This document shows, in pieces, positions 17,616 through 26,900 of a stretch of 64,000 bases of DNA. The stretch covers positions 186,001 through 250,000 of the forward strand of contig NZ_FOTD01000002.1 of the NCBI RefSeq assembly GCF_900114465.1, written 5' to 3'. Every line of letters begins with the position of its first letter. Within the stretch, counting starts at the first letter, position 1. This stretch comes from Trichococcus palustris. Lineage in GTDB: Bacteria > Bacillota > Bacilli > Lactobacillales > Aerococcaceae. A program made the position numbers and the translations under genes. The notes beneath the pieces were generated by a model. It saw only the letters and a program-made list of their open reading frames with translations, had not been told where the DNA came from and searched no databases.

Positions 17616-19303
17616 TAGGTGTGGAAACTCGTGACTTCAGTCATGAGAGGAAACACCTACGGTCTCAACTCCTTTGTTTTAAAGTATAGCCGTATCCGTC
17701 ATTCCTTTGGATGATGCGGCAATGTTTGTAACTAACCCCTTGCACAACTAATCCGGTGCTTTGGATGTTGAAATAACCGCTTTTGCGAACAGCCACTCGT
17801 CCGAGGTGAATGCCTTTCTTCTTGCCGTTTGGCACGGTTGCTCGGACGACGTCGCCCGTCTGAAAGCTGAAAAACTGCTTTTGGCGTGTCAGTTGCTTGG
17901 TGATGATGCCGCAACTGTTCGTCCGGCCGCGGAACCGGCTGCCTCGTCCATAGGACTTGATGCACAAAACCTTGTCTGTTACCAAACGATAGCCGCTGGA
18001 AGGGATTCTGCCAACGCATAAAGCGTCATAATAGTGTTCTTTCGGCAACCCCATGCCGGTCGTGCGGTTGTATTGCGTCTGTCCGCCGGTGCCTTGGCTT
18101 ATGTGTGGCAACAACTTTTCTAAGTCAGCCACCAAATGGTGTCGCATGCTGTTGGCCCAAGCCGCATAGCGCAGACCGATGAACGTTTTGTTTGTCCTTA
18201 GGATTTGCTCTATCCGTTTAATGCGCGTCTGGTCGAGTTTGGTTTTGGAGCTTTTTAGCCGCTCCACGTATTCGGCCAGCGTGCGATTGTCCTTATCCTG
18301 ATTGCACGTATGACAGGCTACATTCAAGTTGCTCAGGCGGTCGGAACCGCCGCGGGACTTGGGATGCATATGCTCCACTTCCAGATGTTTGTCTTGGGAG
18401 AGGCCACCGCAATATTGACAGGCATGGCCTTTCTTTTCCAACAGGTAATGGCGGATTTCGTAACCCATCAACGTGCCTTGCTGGTAGACCACGTCCGTAA
18501 TGGAAGCATTCTCCATCTTCTGCATGTCGAATTTGACGGATTCCACCGCCGCCAACTGAATCATGCAGAGATTTCGCATTTTCTTGACGAAATGTACGAT
18601 ATCCTGCTCAATCGACACAACGGACGGCGGTAGCCATCCCTCCGGTCTGCGGGTATCCGCGTTGAATTTAGAATCCTTCTTTTTAAAGCTATTTCCCCAC
18701 TTGGGTTTACGGTACCGCGTCTGCAATAAAGCAACGATGCGCTCTCCGCGGTGTTCCAGTTCGGCAAAGAAAACCGCATGGGCTTCACTGTCTACTAAGG
18801 CAACGCCTGTTATTTTGGCGCCCGGGTCCAACTTAATCTGATACGTTTTGTCGGCGGTGTGCGCCGCATTGTCCTTCAACCGGATGGTAAAGGGGTACTG
18901 CTTATGTATGGTTGCCGAGCCGTCACGAAGAAGTATCCGTGCTTTTGCAGGCGTACAGTTGTCCATTGGTTGTTTTTGTTTGCTTAACACGAATACCATT
19001 TCGTTCAGCTCCTTTTTGCATTTATTTTACAATCAAAAATAAAACTATCTCTATCTGTCGAATGAAGCTGGCAGACAGGTAACGGAGGCCGTTCGGCCTC
19101 TCTCTCCTCGACAAAGTTAAAAAAGTTTTTTACATCAGCAGCACGGCCCTAACCCTTCGGACTGTTTAGACTGCTGACCATGACTGTTCCTGCTGGAGAA
19201 GCACAAGAGACCATGATGGCTAATTTAACGTAGCTCCCGCAAAGCGGAAACTGAGTCTGCTCAACTAAGGCTTTTACAAGCCTACGACTTCAGTCGTGGG
19301 TAG
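17616..19303 (-). mobile_element. IscB element (IS200/IS605-like ends, no TnpA)
   Basis: The element is bounded by two subterminal hairpins that share the core GACTTCAGTC: the left one, 17616-17659, has arms TAGGTGT and ACACCTA plus CTCGTGAC/GTCATGAG; the right one, 19282-19303, reads CCTACGACTTCAGTCGTGGG. Such imperfect palindromes at both ends are how IS200/IS605-superfamily elements are recognised by TnpA. Only iscB and its RNA are inside, so mobility would need TnpA in trans. It is oriented leftwards. Flanks are different broken genes (yjbQ left, VOC right). Confidence 0.85.
17665..18999 (-). CDS. iscB: IscB, RNA-guided RuvC-HNH endonuclease
   Basis: IscB proteins are the Cas9 ancestors that cleave DNA with an omega-RNA encoded just upstream. 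The 444 residues show the PLMP-type N-terminus (VLSKQKQPMDNC ... YPFTIRL), RuvC-I DPGAKITG with Asp58, RuvC-II with Glu153 (AAVESVKF), an HNH domain with zinc pairs Cys194/Cys197 and Cys229/Cys232 and catalytic EHMHP (His210), and RuvC-III HYYDA (His322, Asp325). All catalytic residues are intact. Oddity: the arginine-rich bridge helix expected between ELEHRG (80-85) and TRYRKP (94-99) is almost absent, only eight residues remaining. ATG behind AAAGGAG. Activity is therefore uncertain although the family call is firm. Confidence 0.93.
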   Translation of the reverse strand: MVFVLSKQKQPMDNCTPAKARILLRDGSATIHKQYPFTIRLKDNAAHTADKTYQIKLDPGAKITGVALVDSEAHAVFFAELEHRGERIVALLQTRYRKPKWGNSFKKKDSKFNADTRRPEGWLPPSVVSIEQDIVHFVKKMRNLCMIQLAAVESVKFDMQKMENASITDVVYQQGTLMGYEIRHYLLEKKGHACQYCGGLSQDKHLEVEHMHPKSRGGSDRLSNLNVACHTCNQDKDNRTLAEYVERLKSSKTKLDQTRIKRIEQILRTNKTFIGLRYAAWANSMRHHLVADLEKLLPHISQGTGGQTQYNRTTGMGLPKEHYYDALCVGRIPSSGYRLVTDKVLCIKSYGRGSRFRGRTNSCGIITKQLTRQKQFFSFQTGDVVRATVPNGKKKGIHLGRVAVRKSGYFNIQSTGLVVQGVSYKHCRIIQRNDGYGYTLKQRS

Positions 19304-19320
19304 TTGACGATCAGATTTTT
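19010..19320 (-). ncRNA. Omega-RNA of IscB with 5' guide from the flank
   Basis: The 300 bp upstream of iscB are non-coding and rich in hairpins on the minus strand: CCCACGACTGAAGTCGTAGG (element end), GGCTTGTAAAAGCC, CCGCTTTGCGGG, a long GTCAGCAG ... CTGCTGAT pairing, and GGCCGAACGGCC near iscB. This matches the position and style of IscB omega-RNAs (once listed as HEARO RNA). In this class the guide lies 5' of the scaffold, i.e. just outside the element end at about 19304-19320, taken from the broken VOC gene. Extent of the RNA is estimated. Confidence 0.75.
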
Positions 19321-19476
19321 CGCGCCATCCGGAAGCGGGAATGCCTCCGGACCGCTGTTGCCTTCGGCAAAAGTTGTCATCGAGAGGATTTCGGCACCAA
19401 GCACTTCCGCATAGAAGTGAGCTGCTTCCTTGCTTTGGCCTTCGAAGTTCAGATAGGGGAATATATTTTTTATCAT
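19304..19476 (-). pseudogene. VOC/PhnB-like gene, N-terminal remnant
   Basis: Starts with ATG at 19476 behind GAAAGGG and encodes about 57 residues with the VOC-fold opening IFPYLNFEGQSKEAAHFYAEVLGAEI, given here by its parts IFPYLNF and FYAEVLGAEI, characteristic of PhnB/3-demethylubiquinone-like VOC proteins. The frame then enters the IscB element end and stops within 7 codons at 19282. Roughly 80 C-terminal residues are lost. It has retained a good ribosome site, so a short product might still be made. Confidence 0.85.
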
Positions 19477-19599
19477 CGGATACCCTTCTTTCTATTTTTA
19501 TCCTATATACAATAGTCTACCCAAAAACGGATATGCGGTCAAAAGATAACCGCCGCCTCCAAGGATCAGTTTGCCTCCACCCTTGAACCACGCAAAAAA

Positions 19600-20565
19600 T
19601 CATCTCACGATTTCGATGCCTGCCATTTGGCCGATGTCATGATGCTCTTTCCCGGTTTTTTTATCCGTGAAATCGATCGTTACGATGCCTGAGAGCCCTT
19701 CTTTGATGACTTTGTTCATGCCCGCCTCAGTGGGGGCGATCAACTCCCCAGCCTGCAGAATCTCCGCCGAAATCGTTAGCGCCGCCTGGCGGTTCTCCAG
19801 AGCTACCTCAACCCGTTCCTCACTGATCAAGCCAACTGTTATTTTGCTGCGATTATACGTCGCAAACCGATGCTCTTCGCCTCCGATAGTCAGGTTGCAG
19901 AGGAAGCCTTCGAAGGAGAAGCCGTTGAAAGGGATATCCGCAAGGGAAAAGACGAGACTCGTTGACTCATCGCTAAAATGGTTGCTCTGGATCCAGACAT
20001 AGCGTTCCGGAAAGGAAGTCCCCCAGTCTTTTTCCAGATAGCCCTTTCCTCCGCCAAAATCGATGCTCTTGCTGCCGATTGCCAGCTTTCCCTTCACGGC
20101 ATGGCTCATGCTGATGACGCCATGGTAGCATTCCATCTTCGGAATATAGGCAAAAAAGCCCATGATCGAGGGCATCAGAACCGTCCGTTTGATTTCCTGG
20201 AAGGGCCCCAATGTCAACAGACCGTCAACCTGGAATTGCCCATCTTCCAGATGGACGCTGACGAGCGTTTCGGAAAAAATGTTGTCGCCGATGTTGATGA
20301 GGAACGGTTCGCTGTTGCAGACGAAGTCTTCGATTGCATAACGCAGGTAGCCGGTGCGCATCTCCTTTTGGCCGTTTGCGGCGATATGCACATACGTATA
20401 TTGGATGAAACTATGCGAATCACCCTCCGCCAGGACAATCCCCGGAATAAAACTGATGACCGTTCTTTCATCGGCTGATACTTGCTTGTAGTACCAGCCC
20501 TCAAAATAGTTTTTCTTCTGCAGGTTTCCCTGGAAATGAATCGGATGGGTCACTTTATTGATCAT
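19600..20565 (-). CDS. Tocopherol cyclase-like family protein
   Basis: A 321-residue cytosolic protein of the family annotated as tocopherol cyclase: it has NYFEGWYYKQ near residue 22, GYLEKDWGTSFP with the conserved WG near 178, and a beta-rich lipocalin-like pattern throughout. In plants and cyanobacteria the fold closes the chromanol ring; heterotrophic Firmicutes have no tocopherol, so the role is unknown, possibly carotenoid or lipid related. ATG at 20565 behind GAGAGGGAG; the 16 preceding open codons are not family-like. Monocistronic. Confidence 0.8.
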   Translation of the reverse strand: MINKVTHPIHFQGNLQKKNYFEGWYYKQVSADERTVISFIPGIVLAEGDSHSFIQYTYVHIAANGQKEMRTGYLRYAIEDFVCNSEPFLINIGDNIFSETLVSVHLEDGQFQVDGLLTLGPFQEIKRTVLMPSIMGFFAYIPKMECYHGVISMSHAVKGKLAIGSKSIDFGGGKGYLEKDWGTSFPERYVWIQSNHFSDESTSLVFSLADIPFNGFSFEGFLCNLTIGGEEHRFATYNRSKITVGLISEERVEVALENRQAALTISAEILQAGELIAPTEAGMNKVIKEGLSGIVTIDFTDKKTGKEHHDIGQMAGIEIVR

Positions 20566-20631
20566 ATCGTCACGCTCCCTCTCAAAGTCATCCTTTATTG
20601 TAAATAAATCCAATCGGCACTCCCTTCACTC

Positions 20632-20683
20632 CGAAAAAAAGACAAAGACAGCCGACACGCGTAAATGCTATGCCGGCTGTGTT
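20632..20683 (-). terminator. Terminator of the 526-residue membrane protein gene
   Basis: On the minus strand a stem ACAGCCGGCAT / GTGTCGGCTGT with a loop of about 12 nt is followed by T-rich sequence running to seven T residues; it lies 35 bp beyond the gene's stop. Confidence 0.85.
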
Positions 20684-20716
20684 CGCTTTCTCAGAATCGG
20701 AAAAGCATATCGTTCT

Positions 20717-22297
20717 TTAGTTTTTCGTGATGCTTACGACGCTGGTGCCGTCGACTTCCAACGTGACGTTGTCTCCCGCCTTGATGAAAGGCAATTGTTT
20801 GTTGATCGATACTTTCGCGATGTAGATGGTTTTCGCATCATCCTGCAAGGTGAAGTAATAGGTCGTTTCCCCGTCGATGACCACCGACTCCATCGCCGCA
20901 ATCGTTCCGGTGATGGTCTTCGTCTCCACGATTTCTTTCGTTTCATCGGTCGCGATATCCGTAACGCCGCCGGTATAAGCATTCCATGCCGCGGTCAACG
21001 AATTGCCGACTCCCACTTTCTGATAATTTGTGGCATTCACGAAAGCATACAACTTGATCAAGCCAGCATCGTCTTTCAGGGACAATAGATAGACAGGCTT
21101 GTTCTCCATATTGAACAACAATGGGAAGGTGCTCTTATAGCCTTTTTCCTGCACGGAACCCTGCGCACTTTCCATCGCACTCCATTCGGTCGCCGTACTG
21201 ACGTTATAGCGTTTAGCTTCTTTCGTACGGGAATTGACCAGAACGAAGCCGATGTTTGATTCATCGGATGCGACGGATGTCATCCCCGTATAAAGATACA
21301 AGTCATTATCCAATACGATGTAATTATATCCCCCCGCATTTTGGATGACGCCTTTTTTACTGATGACGCTATTCAAAAAGCCACTTTGATATTGTCCATT
21401 GTAATTGATCTGGGTCATCAGCATATCCGCCGGGAACACACGATCAACCCAATCCGGAACATTTTCCTTATCGTAACGCGTAATTTCTCCGGTAGATGCA
21501 TCCACCACGAAGACCCCGATTACTTCTTTCGGACCCATGAAGCTGAACTGCCTTTTCACAATCGACGCAATGTAGTAGGGGTTTCCCTCTTCATCCAACT
21601 CGAATACAGGTTTCTCGAACATCGCGGTTGGATGATGGAAAAAGATATGGCGCGTGATATCATCCCCAAAAAAACCGGAATGGGAATAGTGGATATTTTT
21701 TTTCAAATCCACTAATGCGGATTCGCCTGTGACCATATCGACGGTCACATAATGCGGAATGCCATCTTTGCGGTTATTCAGCCAACGGAAAAAGTTGACA
21801 TATTCCAAGGGTGATACCCGGACCGATTTCCCTTGATAGGCAATCTGTGTATATTCCGTGCTGACGTCGAATTGGGAAACCAAATTCAGCATTTCCCCCA
21901 ATTTCCGGCTGCCCAAGCGCTCGGCCATGTCCCTGTCGATTGTCGGTATCTGGGCCGGATCGGTGACGGTCAAATCCTTCGCGAAATCCCCTTCGGTGTA
22001 GCTGATCAAAGAGGCATAATCTTTCGAACGCAGCACTTGCGAGCCGACCGCCATGCCCCCGATGATGAGCAAAAGGCTGACTGTGATGATGCCGCCCGTG
22101 ATCTTATTTACTTTGTTCGCTTGCGTCCGGTTCACTACGTTCATCAATGCCGCACCTGCAGCCAAATACAAGAGCATATTCACCCAGAATTCAGGCGACT
22201 CAATCGTTACCGGCGTCAAGGCCGAATACCAATACCCCAATAAAACGATTGCCGGAAGCCCATATGCAATCGCTATGCTTTTCCATCCATTTTTCAC
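20717..22297 (-). CDS. Membrane-anchored protein of unknown function
   Basis: A 526-residue protein not assigned to a known function. Three hydrophobic segments at about 8-25, 36-52 and 68-86 are followed by a long outward or cytosolic beta-rich region (about 90-440) that repeatedly mentions short YVTVDMVTGE / VFVVDASTGE-like strands, reminiscent of PepSY-type modules with strand-turn-strand pairs, and a C-terminal segment of about 85 residues (TITGTIAAMESVVIDGET onward) that looks like a small OB-type beta barrel. ATG at 22297; a terminator follows. Similar proteins occur in Firmicutes as conserved hypotheticals. A role in envelope function is only a guess. Confidence 0.6.
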   Translation of the reverse strand: MKNGWKSIAIAYGLPAIVLLGYWYSALTPVTIESPEFWVNMLLYLAAGAALMNVVNRTQANKVNKITGGIITVSLLLIIGGMAVGSQVLRSKDYASLISYTEGDFAKDLTVTDPAQIPTIDRDMAERLGSRKLGEMLNLVSQFDVSTEYTQIAYQGKSVRVSPLEYVNFFRWLNNRKDGIPHYVTVDMVTGESALVDLKKNIHYSHSGFFGDDITRHIFFHHPTAMFEKPVFELDEEGNPYYIASIVKRQFSFMGPKEVIGVFVVDASTGEITRYDKENVPDWVDRVFPADMLMTQINYNGQYQSGFLNSVISKKGVIQNAGGYNYIVLDNDLYLYTGMTSVASDESNIGFVLVNSRTKEAKRYNVSTATEWSAMESAQGSVQEKGYKSTFPLLFNMENKPVYLLSLKDDAGLIKLYAFVNATNYQKVGVGNSLTAAWNAYTGGVTDIATDETKEIVETKTITGTIAAMESVVIDGETTYYFTLQDDAKTIYIAKVSINKQLPFIKAGDNVTLEVDGTSVVSITKN

Positions 22298-22412
22298 AAA
22301 ACAACACCCTTTCTTTCCCCTAAAACAATCTATACTCCATTATAACATTGTTTACATTCAACCGTAAATTTTCCTGATAATATTGCTCCTTCCAATTTAT
22401 TTTCCTTCAATA

Positions 22413-22468
22413 AAAAAGTCACCCTCCCGCAAAGGAAACTTGTTCTCTTTGCGGGAGGGTGATCATTA
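22413..22468 (-). terminator. Terminator of gltBD
   Basis: A long stem TCACCCTCCCGCAAAG / CTTTGCGGGAGGGTGA is followed on the minus strand by T-rich sequence (TTTTTTATTG); it lies directly after the gltD stop. Confidence 0.9.
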
Positions 22469-22474
22469 TGATGA

Positions 22475-23956
22475 TTAATTGATGTTAGAATTGCCTGTCA
22501 GGAAGCGGTCCACTTCACGGGCGGCCAATTTGCCTTCCTGTAAAGCCCAAACGACCAAACTTTGTCCACGGCGCATATCGCCACATGCGAAAACTTTATC
22601 CACATTTGTCGTGTATTCATTTTCTTTTGCAAGAATGTTGCTGCGGAAATCGCGTTGCAATGCCAATTCATCTGGAATCGTATCTTCCGGACCAGTAAAG
22701 CCCATTGCCAACAAGACAAGATCAGCTTTCCAAACTTTTTCAGTGCCTTCAACCGGCACCGGATTCAATCTGCCGACAGCATCGCGTTTCCACTCGATTT
22801 GGGTCGTGTGGACAGCCGTCACTTCGCCAGCTTCATTTCCTTCAAATTTGGTTGTGTTGATTTCATAATTTCTTGGATCGGAACCGGTCAAATAGATGGC
22901 TTCCTCTTGGCCGTAATCGGTTTTCAGTTTCTTAGGCCATTCCGGCCAAGGATTTGTATCCACATCGCGTTTGTCTGGAGCTTTCGGCATGATTTCGAAC
23001 TGGAAGACACTGTTCGCGCCTTGACGGATGGAAGTGCCGACACAGTCGGTACCAGTATCGCCTCCGCCGATGACGATGACATTTTTGCCTTTTGCGCTGA
23101 TGCTGCTTTCTTTTGTTTCGTCAGCCAAAATGTTTTGCGTGTTTGCCTTCAAGAAATCCATCGCCATGTGGACGCCCTTCAGATCATTTCCTTCAGCATT
23201 GATGCCGCGCGCTTGGGTGGCACCGCCGCATAGAACGACTGCATCGTAAGTATCCACCAATTCTTGGCTGCTGATGTCTTTGCCGACTTCTGTATTGCAG
23301 ACAAAGGAAACGCCAGCTTCTTCCAAAATGGAGATGCGTCTTTGGATGATATCCTTATCCAATTTCATGTTCGGAATGCCGTACATCAACAGACCGCCGG
23401 GACGGTCGTTTCTTTCGAAAACAGTGACTGCATGTCCGACAGAAGTCAGGTAATGGGCAGTTGCCATTCCGGCAGGACCAGAACCGACAACGGCAATGCG
23501 TTTGCCGGTTGCGGGTGCTTTAGCAGGTTTTACCCAACCGTTCTGGAAGGCATGTTCGATGATCTCGTACTCGATGCTGCTGATGGTCACAGGCTCATCG
23601 ATATGTCCAAGTGTACAAGACCCTTCACAAGGTGCAGGACAGACCCGACCTGTGAATTCCGGGAATGGATTCGTCAACGTCAAGCGTTCATAGGCTTCAC
23701 GCCATTGTCCACGGTAGACCATGTCATTCCACTCAGGGATCAGATTATGTAACGGACAGCCGGATGCCCCATTCGGCAACATGATTCCCGCTGAACAGAA
23801 CGGAATCCCGCAGCTCATACAACGAGCTGCTTGGGTCCGGATCTTTTCTTCAGTTGTTTCTTCTCGCATTTCATCCCAGTTAGTGATTCTTTCTTCTGGA
23901 GAAATCTTCTCATAATTGGAACGGCCATACTCCATAAATCCAGTTGTTTTTCCCAT
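22475..23956 (-). CDS. gltD: Glutamate synthase (NADPH), small subunit
   Basis: Passes electrons from NADPH through FAD and Fe-S centres to the large subunit. The 493-residue protein has the N-terminal cysteine clusters (CMSCGIPFCSAGIMLPNG near residues 47-64; CPAPCEGSC near 107-115), the first FAD motif GSGPAGMATAHYL near 158, and the NADPH motif GGGDTGTDC near 300. AAGGAGGG stands before the ATG; 14 bp separate it from gltB, so the genes are one operon transcribed leftwards. Confidence 0.97.
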   Translation of the reverse strand: MGKTTGFMEYGRSNYEKISPEERITNWDEMREETTEEKIRTQAARCMSCGIPFCSAGIMLPNGASGCPLHNLIPEWNDMVYRGQWREAYERLTLTNPFPEFTGRVCPAPCEGSCTLGHIDEPVTISSIEYEIIEHAFQNGWVKPAKAPATGKRIAVVGSGPAGMATAHYLTSVGHAVTVFERNDRPGGLLMYGIPNMKLDKDIIQRRISILEEAGVSFVCNTEVGKDISSQELVDTYDAVVLCGGATQARGINAEGNDLKGVHMAMDFLKANTQNILADETKESSISAKGKNVIVIGGGDTGTDCVGTSIRQGANSVFQFEIMPKAPDKRDVDTNPWPEWPKKLKTDYGQEEAIYLTGSDPRNYEINTTKFEGNEAGEVTAVHTTQIEWKRDAVGRLNPVPVEGTEKVWKADLVLLAMGFTGPEDTIPDELALQRDFRSNILAKENEYTTNVDKVFACGDMRRGQSLVVWALQEGKLAAREVDRFLTGNSNIN

Positions 23957-23970
23957 CTTATCCCTCCTCC

Positions 23971-26900
23971 TTAATGCGTTGCTACAGGTTTGTAGCGTTC
24001 ATCGAAAGCGTAACGCATAGCTTCATCGCCTGTCAAGCCGAGCCCGTTTGCTTTTTCTATATTATCCAAAATAAATTTATAGTCATTGGAGATGATCTTT
24101 GTGAATTGGCCTTGCATTTCGTCCCAATTCGCCAAAATTCTTTGCGCTTTCGGACTTCCGGTATAGATCATATGCTCTTGCAGCATGCGCTTGATCGTAT
24201 CGGTTTCCGCTTCGTTCAAGTCTTTTGTCGCGCTGACCATTTCTTTGTTCAAGTTAACTTCATCGAAGTCCAGGATATAAGCTACCCCACCGGACATGCC
24301 GGCAGCAAAGTTACGGCCTGTTTTGCCGATGATCAGTACCGTTCCGCCTGTCATATATTCACAGCCGTGGTCACCGATTCCTTCGACAACCGTATCGACA
24401 CCGCTGTTGCGGACGCAGAAACGTTCGCCGGCAATCCCGTTGATATAAGCCTTACCGCTCGTAGCGCCATAGAATCCGACGTTCCCTACGATGATATTTT
24501 CTTCCGGTGAAAAGGTCGCTTCATTCGGGATGCGGACAATGATCTTACCGCCCGATAGACCTTTACCGATATAGTCATTGGCATCTCCTTCAAGGGTAAG
24601 CGTCATCCCTTTCGGAACGAAAGCCCCGAAACTTTGTCCTGCAGAACCGACGAAAGTCAATTGAATGGTATCTTCCGGCAAGCCTTCTGCACCATATTTT
24701 TTGGATACTTCGCTGCCGATGATGGTGCCGACAACACGGTCCACGTTATGGATGGCAGATTTTGCCACAATCCGTTTTTGCGAATCGATGGCCGGTTTCA
24801 CCATTCTTAAGAGACGGCGCATATCCAATGTTTTTTCCAATTCATGATCTTGTTTGGTTGTGCAATGTCTGCCCACATTCGGCGCTGCATACGGTTGATA
24901 AAGCACGCTTGATAAATCAACTGTCTTCGCTTTCCAATGTTTCACATTTTCTTTCATTCTCAATTTATCGCTGCGGCCCACCATCTCATCGATGTTGCGG
25001 AATCCTAATTTAGCCATGATTTCACGCATTTCTTCAGCGACGAACATCATGAAGTTCACGACGTATTCCGGTTTGCCTTTAAAGTTTTTGCGTAACGTTT
25101 CATCTTGTGTGGCAATGCCGACCGGACAAGTGTTCAAGTGGCAGACGCGCATCATGATGCAACCGATCGCCACTAACGGCGTCGTTGCGAAACCGAATTC
25201 TTCGGCACCCAACATGCAGGCAATCGCCACGTCACGGCCAGTCAACAACTTCCCATCCGTTTCGACACGGACACGGTCGCGCAATTGGTTCAACACAAGC
25301 GTTTGATGCGCTTCGGCCAAACCTAATTCCCATGGCAAGCCGGTATTACGGATACTTGTTCTTGCAGCTGCACCCGTACCGCCGTCATAACCACTGATCA
25401 GGATTGTGTCAGCCTTGGCTTTTGCAACACCGGCAGCAATCGTGCCGACGCCTGCTTCAGCAACCAACTTCACGTTGATGCGTGCATCACGGTTCGCATT
25501 CTTCAAATCGAAGATCAATTCTTTCAAATCCTCGATGGAATAGATGTCATGATGCGGTGGCGGTGAAATCAAGCCCACACCGGCGATCGAGCCCCGTGTC
25601 TTGGCGATTTCAGGGTAAACTTTCGGTCCCGGCAATTGTCCGCCTTCACCCGGTTTAGCCCCTTGTGCCATTTTGATTTGGATTTCTTCTGCATTCACCA
25701 AGTAATGGCTGGTTACGCCGAAACGTCCGGAAGCAACCTGTTTGATGGCACTGTTCCGTGAATCGCCGTTTTCATCCAATTGGAATCTACGCGGATCTTC
25801 TCCACCTTCACCGGAGTTGCTCTTCCCGCCTAAACGGTTCATCGCAATCGCCAATGTTTCGTGGGCTTCGATGCTGATCGATCCGTAAGACATGGCTCCT
25901 GTCTTGAAGCGTTTCACGATGCTTGCTGCAGATTCCACCTCTTCGATAGGAATCGCATCCTGCGCATTCGGTTTCAGCTGCAACAATTGTCTCAGCGTAT
26001 AAGCATTCTTATCATCGTTGATTTCGTTTGAAAATTCTTTGTATTGATCATAGTCACCTAAACGGACTGCCTGTTGCAGACGGTAGATGGTGCTTGGATT
26101 GTACAGATGCTCTTCTCCAAGTGCCGAGTATTGGAAATGGCCGCCGACTTCCAGCGTTTCGCTGTAAGGAGCAGTCGTTTCATAGGCACTTTCGTGACGC
26201 ATTTTGTTTTCCATTGCGATTTCAGCCATGCCGATTCCTTCGATTCTTGTCGGTGTGCCGGTGAAATATTTGTCGACAACTTCACTGCTGATACCCAACG
26301 CTTCGAATATTTGAGCGCCATGATAGCTGCGCATCGTTGAGATACCCATTTTCGTCAACACTTTTGACATGCCGTGTACAGCGGCATAGATGTAGTTCGC
26401 TTGCGCTTTTTCAGCATCGACGCCTTCCAACAGATCCTCTTCCGCCAATCCACGGATGGTGGCAAAGGTCAAATACGGATTGATGGCATTACAGCCATAG
26501 CCGACAAGCGCACAGAAATGATGGACTTCCCTCGGTTCGCCCGATTCCAGCACAATCCCTACATTCGTACGCGTCTCTTCACGGATCAAATGGTGGTGCA
26601 AGCCGGATACAGCCAACAGCGCCGGTATTGCCGCCCATTCTTTATTCACGCCGCGGTCAGATAGAAGCAAAATATTTGCGCCATTGCTGATGGCTTTATT
26701 TGCTTCACGGAATAAACGTTCCAACGCTTTTTCCATGCCTTGCGCATCTTCTTCTACACGGTAAAGGAGAGACAACGTGACTGTCTTCAGGTCTTCGCTG
26801 TCTAAAGCTTTTATTTTAGCCAGTTGTTCATCGGTCAAGATAGGGCTATCCAGATAGATGGCATGTGTCCCTTCTTGATCCGGTTCCAACAGATTCCCGC

